In this document: positions 17,265-26,478 of the stretch, piece after piece
How the letters are laid out: every line of letters starts with the position of its first letter
How positions within the stretch are numbered: the stretch's first letter is position 1
Assembly: GCF_000716435.1 (NCBI RefSeq)
Contig: NZ_JNWO01000005.1
Span: forward strand, 428,191 to 492,190
Reading direction: 5' to 3'
Source: Streptomyces xylophagus
Lineage (GTDB): Bacteria > Actinomycetota > Actinomycetes > Streptomycetales > Streptomycetaceae
DNA length: 64,000 nt
Position numbers and translations under genes: made by a program
The notes under the pieces: generated by a model
Databases searched by the model: none
The model's input: the letters and a program-made list of their open reading frames with translations, nothing else
Told to the model about the DNA's origin: nothing

Positions 17265-17942
17265 TCACGCCAACCAGTCGTACGCCCCCTGCGCGCTGAA
17301 CTCCGCCTGGCCGCCCCGCAGCAGCAGTCCCGCCGTGGCGAACTCGGGGGCGTCGGCCTGCGCGGCCACGTACGGGATCGCGATGCACCGCATCCCGGCC
17401 GCGTGCGCCGCCGCCGCGCCCGGAGCCGCGTCCTCCAGGACCACACAGTCCGCCGGAGCCGCCCCGAGCCTGCGCGCGGCCTCCAGGAAGACGTCCGGCG
17501 CGGGCTTGCCGTACGCCACCTCGTCCGCCGAGACCACGGTCCGCAGCGACGCGTCCAGCCCGGTGCCCGTCAGGATCGCCTCGATGGCCTCCGGCGACGA
17601 ACCCGATGCCACCGCCATCGGCACCCCCTCGGCCGCCAGCAGCTCCACGAACTTCCGCATCTCCGGGTACACGCGCGTGGCGGCCCGGGCCAGCGCCAGA
17701 TAACGGCGGTTCGTCTCCGCGAGCAGTTCCTCCACCGGCGCCTTCAGGCCGTGGCGCTCCTTCAGGAGAGCGAGGGTCTCCTGGGTGCTGATACCGACGA
17801 AGCGCTCGTGCTGGGCCCAGGTGAAGTCCGGGACGCCGTGCTCGGCGAGGGTCTGCCGGGTGGCTTCGTAGTAGTTCGGCTCGCTGTCCACGAGTGTGCC
17901 GTCGAGATCGAAGATGACCGAGAGGCCGCCGAGGTTGCTCAT
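17265..17942 (-). CDS. HAD-superfamily phosphatase (beta-phosphoglucomutase-like)
   Basis: A protein of 225 residues with all HAD motifs: [11 protein letters not shown] (Asp nucleophile and general acid), AVASGSS (motif II Ser), [15 protein letters not shown] (motif III Lys) and [18 protein letters not shown] (motif IV acidic pair). The helical cap between motifs I and II places it in subfamily IA, which includes beta-phosphoglucomutase and sugar-phosphate phosphatases. The substrate cannot be read. The start at 17942 lies 19 bases after the stop of the Lrp-family gene, so the two are likely cotranscribed. Confidence 0.9.
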   Translation of the reverse strand: MSNLGGLSVIFDLDGTLVDSEPNYYEATRQTLAEHGVPDFTWAQHERFVGISTQETLALLKERHGLKAPVEELLAETNRRYLALARAATRVYPEMRKFVELLAAEGVPMAVASGSSPEAIEAILTGTGLDASLRTVVSADEVAYGKPAPDVFLEAARRLGAAPADCVVLEDAAPGAAAAHAAGMRCIAIPYVAAQADAPEFATAGLLLRGGQAEFSAQGAYDWLA

Positions 17943-17961
17943 GGGTTCAGGATGCCAAGGA

Positions 17962-18438
17962 TCACTTCCCGGCCGCGCGACCGATCGACTCGACCAGCGG
18001 CAGCAAGCGGTGCGGGACACGCTCGCGCAACGCCATCTCGGTACGGGTGCGGACCACGCCCGGCAGGCTGATCAACTGCTGGATCACGTCCTCCAGATGA
18101 CCGTTGTCCCGCGCCACGACCCGGGTGAGCAGATCCCCGCCACCGGTGATCGAGAACGCCTCCACGATCTCCGGTACGGCGGCCAGCGCGTCCCCCACCT
18201 CGTCGAGATGCCCCTGGGTGACCTCGATGTGCACGAACGCGAGCACCGGGTGGCCGAGCGCGGCGGGGGAGAGGAAGGGTCCCGTACCGGTGATCACTCC
18301 GTCCCGCTCCATCCGGTCCAGGCGCGCCTGGAGCGTGCCGCGGGCGACGCCGAGCAGGCGGGCGTACTCGCGCACGCTGGTGCGGGGCTGCTCCAGGAGG
18401 AGTCCGAGGATGCGGGTGTCGAGTTCGTCCACGCTCAT
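17962..18438 (-). CDS. Lrp/AsnC-family transcriptional regulator
   Basis: A protein of 158 residues with an N-terminal winged helix (SVDELDTRILGLLLEQPRTS, VREYARLLGVARGTLQARLD) and a C-terminal RAM/AsnC ligand-binding domain (VPEIVEAFSITGGGDLLTRV, followed by LISLPGVVRTRTEM). These regulators usually respond to amino acids as octamers. The intergenic region just upstream holds an 11-base inverted repeat that could be its operator, shared with the divergent FUSC gene. Confidence 0.92.
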   Translation of the reverse strand: MSVDELDTRILGLLLEQPRTSVREYARLLGVARGTLQARLDRMERDGVITGTGPFLSPAALGHPVLAFVHIEVTQGHLDEVGDALAAVPEIVEAFSITGGGDLLTRVVARDNGHLEDVIQQLISLPGVVRTRTEMALRERVPHRLLPLVESIGRAAGK

Positions 18439-18451
18439 GACGTGAGACTGT

Positions 18452-18487
18452 ACCAATGGCCCTGCGCGAGGCGACTGGGCCAATGGT
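18452..18487. promoter_or_regulatory. Inverted repeat upstream of the Lrp-family gene
   Basis: ACCAATGGCCC (18452-18462) and GGGCCAATGGT (18477-18487) are inverted copies with one mismatch, separated by 14 bases. The site begins 13 bases upstream of the regulator's ATG, a natural place for autoregulation by an Lrp/AsnC protein, and it also faces the FUSC gene. Confidence 0.5.
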
Positions 18488-18548
18488 CCATCGGATCGCG
18501 TGCCACTTGAGCCACTCGCCCCGATGATGCTCTCATGGGCATGTCGAT

Positions 18549-18577
18549 GGCGCTGCGGACCTCCGCGGCGCCTTTTT
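18549..18577 (+). terminator. Intrinsic terminator-like hairpin ahead of the FUSC gene
   Basis: GGCGCTGCGG (18549-18558) pairs with CCGCGGCGCC (18563-18572), with one G-U-type mismatch, followed at once by TTTTT. No complete gene on the plus strand precedes it, so it may be a leader attenuator for the FUSC gene starting at 18618 rather than an ordinary terminator. Confidence 0.55.
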
Positions 18578-18617
18578 CATGCCGGTGTCCAGGGGCATTC
18601 ACAGGGGGCGGGAAGCA

Positions 18618-20111
18618 GTGCTGAAGAGGGTGTTCGTGGCTCCGGACCCGGGGCGCGTGCGGCTGCGTTTCGCCGGTCGGGCCGTCCTCGGTATCGGCTT
18701 CGCGGTGGTCGTCTGCGGGCTGACCGGGCAGTCCCTCGCGGGTGCCGTCACCGGTGGCCTCGCCGCGCTGCTCGCCCTGTTCACGGTCACGGACCCCACC
18801 GTGCGCGGGCAGGCCGTCACCACCGCGCTGCTGCCCTGCGTGGGCCTGCCGGTGCTCGCCGCCGCGGCCGAACTGCACGACCACCCCGTCGCCCGCGACC
18901 TCACCTTCCTCGCCGTGGTCGGCGCCGGCGTCTACGCCCGCCGCTGGGGACCGCGCGGTCACAGCCTCGGCGTCTTCGCGTTCATGACCTTCTTCGTGGC
19001 ACAGTTCCTGCACGCCACCACCGACCAACTGCCCTCGCTCTTCACGGCAGTTGTCCTCTCCGTCCTCACCGCGGCGGCGGTCCGCTTCGGCCTGTGGTGC
19101 TACGAGCGCCGGCTGCCCCCGGCCGCCGTACCCGCCCCGCCGGCCGGTCGCGGCCTGGCCCGGGTGACCACCCGGCAGGCGGTCCAGGCGACCGCCGGCG
19201 CCGGATTCGCCCTCGTGGTGGGCCAGTTGGTGTCCGGGCAGCGCTGGTACTGGGCCGTCGGCGCCACCTGGTGGATCTTCGTGAACACCGCCTCACGCGG
19301 CGAGACCGTGGTCCGCGGCTTCCGCCGTGTCCTCGGCACGGTCCTCGGCATCGCCCTGGGCCTGCTCGTCGCCGTACCGGTCCACGGCGCCACCGTCCCC
19401 ACCGCGATCCTGGTGGCCGCCTGCGTCTTCGGCATCTTCTACTCGGCCGCCGTCTCCTACACCTGGATGATGCTCTCGGTGACCTTGATGGCCGAGCTGC
19501 TCTACGGCCTCCTCGGCGTCCTGAACCCCGCCCTGCTGGCCCTGCGGTTCGCGGAGACCGGCGTCGGCGCGCTCGGTGCCGTACTGGCCGTCCTCCTCGT
19601 GCTGCCGGTGACCACCCACACCACCACGGACGCCTGGATCCAGCGCGCCCTGCGCTGCGTACACACCTGCACCGCCGAGGCCGCCGCCCGCCTCGCCGGT
19701 TCCGCGACGGCCGACCCCGCCGGACGCGTCGCCGAACTCGAGCAACTCCTCGGCCGGGTACGGCTCTCCGTCGCGCCCCTCGTGCACCCGCTGAACCCGA
19801 TGCTCGGCCGGAAGCGCCGGGCCCGCCGGGTGCTCGCCCTGCTCGACGACTGCGCCCGTGAGGTCCGAGGCCTCGTCACCGTGGCCGCCGACCCGGAGGC
19901 CTCCCACGACGCCCGCCTGGCCGCCGCCTGTTGGCGCGTCGAGACCGCGGTCGAGGCGCTCACCGACGGCGACGCGTCGCGCCTCACGGCCACATCGGCC
20001 CGGCCACCGGTGGAACCCGCGCTGGCGCACCTGCACAGTCTGGAGCGCGCCCTCGCGGAACTCGCCGAGCCTTTGCGCGCAGGATCCGGCTCGCGGCTTG
20101 TGGGAGCGTGA
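18618..20111 (+). CDS. FUSC-family membrane protein (aromatic acid exporter-like)
   Basis: A protein of 497 residues with two blocks of about six hydrophobic helices each, separated by a soluble linker. This is the layout of FUSC/ArAE proteins, some of which export aromatic acids. Residues about 175-320 form the second block (QRWYWAVGATWWIFVNT, RVLGTVLGIALGLLVAV), and the last ~160 residues are a cytoplasmic helical tail. GTG 18618 is chosen because GGGCGGGAAG precedes it and it gives the usual start (LKRVFVAPDPGRVRLRF); ATG 18579 is in frame. The 3' end has been duplicated downstream as a decayed fragment. Confidence 0.85.
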   Translation: MLKRVFVAPDPGRVRLRFAGRAVLGIGFAVVVCGLTGQSLAGAVTGGLAALLALFTVTDPTVRGQAVTTALLPCVGLPVLAAAAELHDHPVARDLTFLAVVGAGVYARRWGPRGHSLGVFAFMTFFVAQFLHATTDQLPSLFTAVVLSVLTAAAVRFGLWCYERRLPPAAVPAPPAGRGLARVTTRQAVQATAGAGFALVVGQLVSGQRWYWAVGATWWIFVNTASRGETVVRGFRRVLGTVLGIALGLLVAVPVHGATVPTAILVAACVFGIFYSAAVSYTWMMLSVTLMAELLYGLLGVLNPALLALRFAETGVGALGAVLAVLLVLPVTTHTTTDAWIQRALRCVHTCTAEAAARLAGSATADPAGRVAELEQLLGRVRLSVAPLVHPLNPMLGRKRRARRVLALLDDCAREVRGLVTVAADPEASHDARLAAACWRVETAVEALTDGDASRLTATSARPPVEPALAHLHSLERALAELAEPLRAGSGSRLVGA

Positions 20112-20131
20112 GCCGCTTCGGCCTGGTGGAA

Positions 20132-20327
20132 CCGGAGGCCTCGGACAGCGCACGCCTGAGAGTCACTTGTCGGCGGCCCGTCGAGAGGGCGGTCGAGGCG
20201 CTCACCGACGGCGACGCATCGCGGCGAGAGGCCACTTCGGTGCGCGCCCGCCCGTGGAACCCGCGCCGGCCCACCTCCACGGCCTGGAGCGCGCCCTGGC
20301 GGAACTCGCCGAGCCGCTGCGCGCAGG
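20132..20327 (+). pseudogene. Decayed tandem duplicate of the FUSC gene 3' end
   Basis: This stretch repeats bases 19893-20083 of the FUSC gene with many substitutions and small indels. In one frame it still reads VEALTDGDASR and after a frame change it reads PPVEPAPAHLHGLERALAEL, matching PPVEPALAHLHSLERALAEL in the intact gene. It has no start codon of its own and is frameshifted, so it is a relic and not a gene. It fills most of the 318-base gap before the lactonase gene. Confidence 0.85.
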
Positions 20328-20429
20328 GCCCGGCATGCCACGCTGGAACCAACTCGGCACTTTGGTCTAGACCGGTCATGATCGACTGCTACCGTCACCC
20401 CGGACAGCACTGACCGAGAGGGGACAGCG

Positions 20430-21464
20430 GTGACAGACGGCGGCAGGCGGGAACGGCGGGCCTTCATCGGGTCGTTCACGGCGGCGGGCGGCCCGGGTGT
20501 CGTCGCGGCGACCGTGGACAGGGACAGCGGCGCGCTGACCGTCCTGAGCAGTGTCGACGGCGTCCCCGACCCCTCGTACCTGGCCCTGGCCCCCGACGGG
20601 GACACCCTCTACGCCGTCAGCGAGACGGCCGAGGGCGCGGTGGCCGCCTACCGCGTGAACGGCGACAAGCCCGAACTGCTCGGTCCGCCGGTGCGCGTCG
20701 GCGCGGGTCCGACCTACCTGAGCCTGTTCGCGGGGCACGTCCTGACCGCCGACTACGGCTCAGGCAGCGTCACCGCCGTACCGGTCCACCCGGACGGCAC
20801 GCTGGCGGACCGCCCCTCCGGGCAGCTCCGGCACACCGGCTCGGGCCCCCACGAACGCCGTCAGCAGGGTCCGCACGCTCACCAGATCCAGCCCGACCCG
20901 AGCGGTCGCTGGGCGGTCGGCGTCGACCTCGGCACGGACTCCGTGCGCGTGTGCACGCTGGAGGACGGGCGCCCCGAACTCCACCGCGAGATCGCGATGC
21001 GGCCCGGCTCGGGACCCCGCCACCTGGCCTTCCACCCCGACGGCACCCATGCCTACGTCCTCAACGAACTCACCCCGACCGTCACTGTGTGCCGCTGGAA
21101 CGCCGAGAGCGGCTCACTGAAGCCGCTGACCGAGACGCAGGTGCTGACGGGCGCTCCGGCCGGGGACGCCGCCTACCCCTCGGGCATCGTGACCTCGCCG
21201 GACGGCCGCTTCGTCTGGGCGGCGACCCGCGGTGAGGACGTACTGTCCGTGCTCGCCGTCGAGGGGGAGGGCCTGCGGCTCGTCGGCACTGTGCCGTGCG
21301 GAGGTCACTGGCCGCGCGCGATCGCCGAGGCCGGGGGCTACCTGTACGTGGCGAACGAGCGCTCCGGCGACGTGACCTGGTTCGCCGTCGACCCGCCCAC
21401 GGGCGTCCCGCGACGCGGCGGCTCGATCAAGGTGACCGCCGCGTCCTGCGTGGTGTTCGACTGA
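20430..21464 (+). CDS. Lactonase-family seven-bladed beta-propeller protein
   Basis: A protein of 344 residues of the lactonase (6-phosphogluconolactonase, YbhE-like) beta-propeller family. Repeated blade motifs are visible: PSYLALAPDGDTLYAVSE, HAHQIQPDPSGRWAVGVDLG, RHLAFHPDGTHAYVLNEL, PSGIVTSPDGRFVWAATRG and PRAIAEAGGYLYVANERSG. Some members hydrolyse 6-phosphogluconolactone, but many have other or unknown roles. GTG 20430 has GAGAGGGG upstream. There is no signal peptide, so it should be cytoplasmic. It stands alone and ends at a hairpin terminator. Confidence 0.88.
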   Translation: MTDGGRRERRAFIGSFTAAGGPGVVAATVDRDSGALTVLSSVDGVPDPSYLALAPDGDTLYAVSETAEGAVAAYRVNGDKPELLGPPVRVGAGPTYLSLFAGHVLTADYGSGSVTAVPVHPDGTLADRPSGQLRHTGSGPHERRQQGPHAHQIQPDPSGRWAVGVDLGTDSVRVCTLEDGRPELHREIAMRPGSGPRHLAFHPDGTHAYVLNELTPTVTVCRWNAESGSLKPLTETQVLTGAPAGDAAYPSGIVTSPDGRFVWAATRGEDVLSVLAVEGEGLRLVGTVPCGGHWPRAIAEAGGYLYVANERSGDVTWFAVDPPTGVPRRGGSIKVTAASCVVFD

Positions 21465-21496
21465 GCCCGCTGTTCTCTCCATCCTTTCCACGGCAT

Positions 21497-21536
21497 GCCG
21501 AAGGGCCCACTCCCGCGTGAGGAGGGGCCCTTTCGG
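21497..21536. terminator. Hairpin terminator between convergent genes
   Basis: CCGAAGGGCCC (from 21498) pairs with GGGCCCTTTCGG (ending 21535) with one bulged base, lying between the lactonase stop and the CbiX-like stop. No clear T-run follows, as is common for Streptomyces hairpin terminators. Confidence 0.65.
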
Positions 21537-21564
21537 CGCTACGGCGATACGCGTGCGGGGTGGG

Positions 21565-22488
21565 TCAGCGAACCGGAGCGCCCTGCGGCTGCGGCGGGGC
21601 GATACCCAGCGCCGTCGTGTACTTGGCGAGCGCGAGCTTGCCGATCGCCGGGTACGGGCCGAGCGCGTCGGCGGCGGCGCAGCCGGCCTCGGCGGCGGCC
21701 GCGTCGAGCAGACGCGGGTCGATCTCCGGACCGATCAGATACGGCGCCAGCGCCAGCTGCTGCGAGCCCGACCCGCGCAGCTGCTCGGCGATCGCCGCGA
21801 TCGAACCGTCCTGGTCCAGCGCCGCGGCCATCACCGGCACGGCGAGACGCGCGGCGAGCAGCATGCCGGTGATACCGGCCGCCTGCACGGCCTCCTCGCC
21901 GCCCACGGACGCGAGGATGATGCCGTCCGCGGCGGTCGCCACGGTGAACAGCCGGGCGCGGTCGGCACGGGCCAGACCCGCCTCGGACAGCCGTACGTGC
22001 AGCGCCTCGGCGAGCAACGGGTGCGGGCCGAGCACATCGGTCAGGTCGGCCGCGACGCGGCTGTCCATGACGGCCTGGCGGACCTGGCGCAGCAGCGCGC
22101 CGTCCGGACCGGCGAGCAGCGGCACCACGACGGCCACCGGGCCGTCGGGCTCCTTGACGTCGGCGCCGGCGGCCCTGGCCTGCTCGAAACGGGCGGTGCG
22201 CTCCTCGGCGGCGTGCGCGAGCACGGACGTCAGTGTGGGGAACTCGGCGTCGTCCCCGTCGAGGTAACCGATGCGCCCGTCGAGACCGGGCAGCTCGGAG
22301 CGCGCGATGCTCACGACCTCCTCGGCAAGGCTACGCGTGGCGGCGCTGGGCGTACCCGGCACGGCGAGGACGAACGCGGGCGCGCCCTCGGGAGCCGCCA
22401 GCTGCTCGGGGCGGCGGTGCCGCCCGGGCTGGCGAGGTCGCGGCATTCGTACTGGCAGGCCGGACGCGGGCCCAGTGGGGGAGCTCAT
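21565..22488 (-). CDS. CbiX/sirohydrochlorin chelatase-like protein
   Basis: A protein of 307 residues with the two-half CbiX/SirB fold: a first half ending VVVPLLAGPDGALLRQV and a second half beginning LGPHPLLAEAL and containing ADGIILASVGGEE. Family members insert Co or Fe into sirohydrochlorin for cobalamin or siroheme. The metal-inserting His residues normally found in HGS near the N-terminus and in the GxHxxxD motif appear lost here (AVPGTPS and GPDGALLRQV). It may therefore be a non-catalytic relative. The first ~35 residues are a Pro/Arg-rich extension. The nearest cofactor-pathway genes are not in this window. Confidence 0.72.
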   Translation of the reverse strand: MSSPTGPASGLPVRMPRPRQPGRHRRPEQLAAPEGAPAFVLAVPGTPSAATRSLAEEVVSIARSELPGLDGRIGYLDGDDAEFPTLTSVLAHAAEERTARFEQARAAGADVKEPDGPVAVVVPLLAGPDGALLRQVRQAVMDSRVAADLTDVLGPHPLLAEALHVRLSEAGLARADRARLFTVATAADGIILASVGGEEAVQAAGITGMLLAARLAVPVMAAALDQDGSIAAIAEQLRGSGSQQLALAPYLIGPEIDPRLLDAAAAEAGCAAADALGPYPAIGKLALAKYTTALGIAPPQPQGAPVR

Positions 22489-22583
22489 GGCGACGCATGT
22501 TACTGGCTTCCTGGGCTCCCTTGTTCGGGGAGGGTGCAGGTGAGCGGTATCCGTCCTGTTTTGTCTGATGAGTTACGTACGGA

Positions 22584-23639
22584 TCAGAAGTGATCACCTC
22601 GTCCCATTACGGTCACCACACCGAGCATCACGCCGTCGGCCGGCAGGGTCAGCGCACCCACCGCGAGATCACGCGCGATCCGGACGGCACCGTCCAGCGG
22701 ATCACCCGCCGCCGCGACCCGCCGCGCATGCGGCAACCGTTTCGCCAACTCCTCGTGCAGCGGTACGAGGAGCGGGTCGCCCATCTTGAACAGCCCGCCG
22801 GTGAGAGCGACTTGGGGCTCACCGTCGGCCGGGCAGACCGCGACGACGGACTCGACCATGTGCCGGGCCGCGTCACGCAGGATGCCGGCGGCCACCGGAT
22901 CGTCCGGAGCGCACTCGGCCACGCGGGGCGCGAAGGAGGCGAGTACGGCGGGCCGGTCCGACCGCGGATACAACGTGCCCGGCAACCCCACCATCGCCCC
23001 GAACTGCTCCTCGGCACAGCGCAACAACGCGCCGGAGCCACCGTCCCGCCCGTCGTACGCACGCAGCGCGGCCTCCAGTCCGGCCCGCCCGATCCAGGCC
23101 CCACCACCGCAGTCGCCGAGCAGATGCCCCCACCCGTCCGCCCGCCGCCACCCGACGAGATCGGTACCGATCGCGATGAGCCCGGTACCGGCGGCGACCA
23201 CGGCACCGGGCCGAGCCCCGAGGGCGCCGACATAGGCGCTGACGGCATCGGCGACGAGCGCGACCGTCCGCACCCCGAACTCCCGCGCCAGCGCCCCCGG
23301 CAGTTCGTCCCGCAACTCGTCCCCGAGGGTGGCGAGCCCGGCCGCCCCGATCACAGCCGTACCGAGTTCACCCACCCCGGCCTCACCGGCCAAGCCGCGC
23401 ACCATGGGCACCAACTGCTCCATGAAATGCCCGGCATCGATCCCACGATCCCCGGTCCGAACAGGTTCCCCGGACACGAGCGCCCCGGACACCCGATGCC
23501 CGACCTCGCCCACGACGACCCGGAGCCCGGAGCCGCCCGAGTCCACGGCGAGAAACCGGCCCGCGCCGTCCGACGCGGGAGGCGCGCTGGAAGGAACGGA
23601 CCCGTCCGCCCCGTCCGCCCCGTCCCCCGGAACGGTCAC
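22584..23639 (-). CDS. BadF/BadG-type ATPase, N-acetylglucosamine kinase-like
   Basis: A protein of 351 residues of the ASKHA (actin-like ATPase) fold. [18 protein letters not shown] is the first phosphate-binding loop, [20 protein letters not shown] the second, and [29 protein letters not shown] matches the conserved region of N-acetylglucosamine kinases in this family. It probably phosphorylates an amino sugar in the cytoplasm. The GTG at 23639 overlaps the uracil-DNA glycosylase stop by 4 bases (GTGA), so translation is coupled, although no functional link is obvious. The N-terminal 25 residues are low-complexity. Confidence 0.82.
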   Translation of the reverse strand: MTVPGDGADGADGSVPSSAPPASDGAGRFLAVDSGGSGLRVVVGEVGHRVSGALVSGEPVRTGDRGIDAGHFMEQLVPMVRGLAGEAGVGELGTAVIGAAGLATLGDELRDELPGALAREFGVRTVALVADAVSAYVGALGARPGAVVAAGTGLIAIGTDLVGWRRADGWGHLLGDCGGGAWIGRAGLEAALRAYDGRDGGSGALLRCAEEQFGAMVGLPGTLYPRSDRPAVLASFAPRVAECAPDDPVAAGILRDAARHMVESVVAVCPADGEPQVALTGGLFKMGDPLLVPLHEELAKRLPHARRVAAAGDPLDGAVRIARDLAVGALTLPADGVMLGVVTVMGRGDHF

Positions 23640-24322
23640 GGCAGGCGCCAGTCCACCGGTTGTCCTCCCTGCCGGACCAGCAGGTCGTTGGCGCGGCTGA
23701 AGGGGCGGGAGCCGAAGAAGCCGCGGTCGGCGGACATCGGCGAGGGGTGGGAGGACTCCACCGAGGGCAGGTCGCCGAGGAGGGGGCGGAGGTTACGGGC
23801 GTCGCGGCCCCACAGGATGGACACCAGGGGCTTGCCGCGCCCGGCGAGCGCGCGTATCGCCTGCTCGGTGACCTCTTCCCAGCCCTTGCCGCGATGGGCG
23901 GCGGGACTGCGCGGGGCAGTGGTGAGCGCCCTGTTGAGCAGGAGCACCCCCTGCTGGCTCCACGGCGTCAGATCGCCGTTGGACGGCTGGGGCAGCCCCA
24001 GGTCCGTGTTGAGCTCCCGGTAGATGTTGAGCAGGCTCGGCGGGAGCGGGCGTACCTCGGGGGCCACCGAGAACGACAGCCCCACCGCGTGCCCCGGCGT
24101 CGGGTAGGGGTCCTGTCCGACGATCAGGACGCGGACGTCGTCGAAGGGCTGCTGGAAGGCCCGCAGGACATTCGGCCCGGCCGGTAGATAGGTGCGCCCC
24201 GCGGCGATCTCCGCGCGCAGGAAGTCCCCCATCTCGGCGACGCGTCCGGCCACGGGTTCCAGGGCTTTCGCCCAGCCCGGTTCGACGATCTCATGCAACG
24301 GTCGTGGTGCCACGGGCGTCAC
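23636..24322 (-). CDS. ung: Uracil-DNA glycosylase, family 1
   Basis: This enzyme of 228 residues removes uracil from DNA to start base excision repair. Motif A reads [19 protein letters not shown], with the catalytic Asp in GQDPYP. The DNA-intercalating leucine-loop motif reads [21 protein letters not shown], with the catalytic His in HPSP. The length fits family 1 Ung. The start is taken as GTG 24322 ([16 protein letters not shown]); GTG 24313 is also possible and neither has a strong ribosome site. The kinase gene overlaps its stop. Confidence 0.96.
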   Translation of the reverse strand: MTPVAPRPLHEIVEPGWAKALEPVAGRVAEMGDFLRAEIAAGRTYLPAGPNVLRAFQQPFDDVRVLIVGQDPYPTPGHAVGLSFSVAPEVRPLPPSLLNIYRELNTDLGLPQPSNGDLTPWSQQGVLLLNRALTTAPRSPAAHRGKGWEEVTEQAIRALAGRGKPLVSILWGRDARNLRPLLGDLPSVESSHPSPMSADRGFFGSRPFSRANDLLVRQGGQPVDWRLP

Positions 24323-24446
24323 CCTACTGCCGTACAGGGCCCGGCGATCAACCGGTGGCCCGAGCCCGACCGAGAACGACCGAAGCGACGACATCTCTGA
24401 ACGAAGCTTTCCCGCCCGGGAGTTGCTGTCCCGGAAGCTTCCGCCC

Positions 24447-25532
24447 TCACGCGAGGACCGCCGCGCGGACGCACAGCACGTCAGGCAGATGCGACGCCAA
24501 CTGCCGCCAGCTGTCGCCGTCGTCGTCCGACGCGAACACCTCGCCGTTGCGATTCCCGAAGTACACGCCCGCCGGGTCCGCGCCGTCCGTGCACATCGCG
24601 TCGCGCAACACCGTGCCGTAGTGGTCCTCGGACGGCAGCCCCGCCGAGAGCGGTTCCCAGCTCCGGCCCGCGTCCGCCGTACGGAAGACCCGGCACCGAC
24701 GGTCGGCGGGCACCCGGTCGGAGTCGGCGTTGATCGGGAACACGTACGCCGTGTCACCGCGATGAGGATGGGCCACGGCCGCGAAGCCGAACGTGGACGG
24801 CAGGCCCTCGCCGATGTCCGTCCAGTGCGCGCCCGCGTCGTCGCTGCGGTACACCCCCCAGTGGTTCTGCAGATACAACCGGTCCGGGCTCGCCGCGTCC
24901 TGCGCGATCTTGTGCACGCACTGGCCGAACTCCGGGTTCGGATCCGGCAGGAACACCGCCGAGACACCGGAGTTGGACGGCTCCCAGCTCGCGCCACCGT
25001 CGTTCGTGCGGAACACCCCGGCCGTCGAGACGGCGACCGTCACGGCCCGCGGGTCGCGCTCGTCGGTGAGGACCGTGTGCAGTCCCTCGCCGCCGCCGCC
25101 CGGCACCCACCGTGAGCGGGTGGGGTGCTCCCAGAGCGGGCGGACGAGTTCGAAGCTCTCGCCCCGGTCCTCGGAGCGGTACAGCGCGGCCGGTTCCGTC
25201 CCCGCGTACACCACCTCGGGTTCCGCCGCCGCCGGGTGCAGCTGCCACACCCGCTCCAGTGAAGCCCCCGTATCCTTGGGGAACTTGACCGCAGCCCGCT
25301 CCGGCTCGACCCAGGTGCGGCCCAGGTCGTCGGAGTGGAACACGGACGGACCCCAGTGCGCGCTGTCTCCACCGGCCAGCAGTCTCGGCGTGGGGCCACG
25401 CGTGTCGACGGCGACCGAATACAGCGCCTGCGCGTTGAAGTACGGACTCTCGTCGAACTCCCAGACGCCACCCCGCCTACGCCCGATGAACAGGCCTTTT
25501 CGCGTGCCCACCGCGAGCAGCACCTCAGTCAT
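24447..25532 (-). CDS. BNR-repeat (sialidase-like fold) beta-propeller protein
   Basis: A protein of 361 residues built from BNR/Asp-box repeats of the S-x-D-x-G-x-x-W type: [45 protein letters not shown] and ASDDDGDSW. These mark the turns of a beta-propeller of the sialidase/YCF48 kind. The arginine triad and Tyr-Glu pair of true sialidases are not recognisable, and there is no signal peptide, so it is probably a cytoplasmic protein of unknown function. The ATG at 25532 has GGAGG 9 bases upstream. Confidence 0.85.
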   Translation of the reverse strand: MTEVLLAVGTRKGLFIGRRRGGVWEFDESPYFNAQALYSVAVDTRGPTPRLLAGGDSAHWGPSVFHSDDLGRTWVEPERAAVKFPKDTGASLERVWQLHPAAAEPEVVYAGTEPAALYRSEDRGESFELVRPLWEHPTRSRWVPGGGGEGLHTVLTDERDPRAVTVAVSTAGVFRTNDGGASWEPSNSGVSAVFLPDPNPEFGQCVHKIAQDAASPDRLYLQNHWGVYRSDDAGAHWTDIGEGLPSTFGFAAVAHPHRGDTAYVFPINADSDRVPADRRCRVFRTADAGRSWEPLSAGLPSEDHYGTVLRDAMCTDGADPAGVYFGNRNGEVFASDDDGDSWRQLASHLPDVLCVRAAVLA

Positions 25533-25812
25533 GCCGGTCACCTCCGCTGCGTTTTTGGCGACTTTGCCCCCATCACTGGCCAGTCTGCACCCCACCACTG
25601 ACAGTCACCCCTGGAACCGTCATCACTGCAGGTCAGGGCAGAGACGGCGGCTCCTCCGGCAGTCCTGCGGGTGTCTCGCGCGATGTGCCTGCGCGAGTTC
25701 GGGCAGCCATGGGACCGTCGACTCGGGGTATTCGTCGTGAGCATCGAGCAGACGCCTCCCGTATGGGAGGGCGGTTCGGTAGGTGAGTGCGTTCATGAGG
25801 AGGATGCCTTCG

Positions 25813-26400
25813 ATGGCGTTCCGAGGTCCGAAGGTGTGGTTGTGGCGGTGGCGGCGCAATCCGCTCAAGCGCCGCGCCGATGCGGTGGAATCGTGGATCG
25901 TGCTCGGCGCCTGGCTGATCACCGTCCTCGCCGGTGTGCTCGCCGGTCTGACGGCGACCCAGTCCGTCGAACACGAACTGGCCCAGGAACGCGTCGACTG
26001 GAAACCAGTGGTCGCCCTGGTCACCCAGGACGCGCCCGGTCCCTCCTCCCCGGCGAACGCCAGCAGAACCAACAGCGAACTGGTCTGGGCGAAGGTCCGC
26101 TGGACGGCCACCGACGGCTCCTCGCACACCGGCCAGATACGCGTCCCCTCCGGCAGCGCCATAGGCACTCCGGTGACCGTCTGGACCGACCCGCAGGGCC
26201 ACCTGGTGACCAGGCCCGCGACGGCCTCGCAGGCCCAACTCCGGGCCACCCTCATCGGCACCCTGCTGGGAATGGGAGCGGCGGCCGTCCCCTTCGTCAG
26301 CGCCCGGGCCCTCCGGGGCCGCCTGGAACGCCGGCGCACGGACCAGTGGGACGAGGAATGGGCGCGCTTCGGCCCGCTGTGGAGCCGTAAGACGGGCTGA
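25813..26400 (+). CDS. Rv1733c-like membrane protein
   Basis: A protein of 195 residues with two transmembrane helices (VLGAWLITVLAGVLAGLTAT near residue 30 and LIGTLLGMGAAAVPFVSA near residue 155) flanking an extracellular loop of about 100 residues that contains WAKVRWTATDGSSHTGQIRV and VWTDPQGHLVTRP. This matches the Rv1733c family seen in mycobacteria and Streptomyces, whose function is unknown. ATG 25813 has AGGAGG 9 bases upstream; ATG 25795 and GTG 25783 are in frame. The 280 bases upstream of it hold nothing I can identify. Confidence 0.8.
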   Translation: MAFRGPKVWLWRWRRNPLKRRADAVESWIVLGAWLITVLAGVLAGLTATQSVEHELAQERVDWKPVVALVTQDAPGPSSPANASRTNSELVWAKVRWTATDGSSHTGQIRVPSGSAIGTPVTVWTDPQGHLVTRPATASQAQLRATLIGTLLGMGAAAVPFVSARALRGRLERRRTDQWDEEWARFGPLWSRKTG

Positions 26401-26478
26401 GTGCCCTGACGTACGGACTGAGCGCCCCTGGTATGCAGGCCGCATACAGGGGCTCTCGTCATCCCTGCCCTGCCGTGC

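Noticed and set aside
20132..20413. Separate small gene downstream of the FUSC gene
   Set aside because: The sequence is a frameshifted copy of the FUSC 3' end and has no start codon with a ribosome site.
25623..25795. Possible small minus-strand protein (beginning MNALTYRTALPYGRRLLDAH)
   Set aside because: It has no ribosome site at its Met, and its frame simply continues from the opposite strand of the Rv1733c-like gene. I cannot support it.
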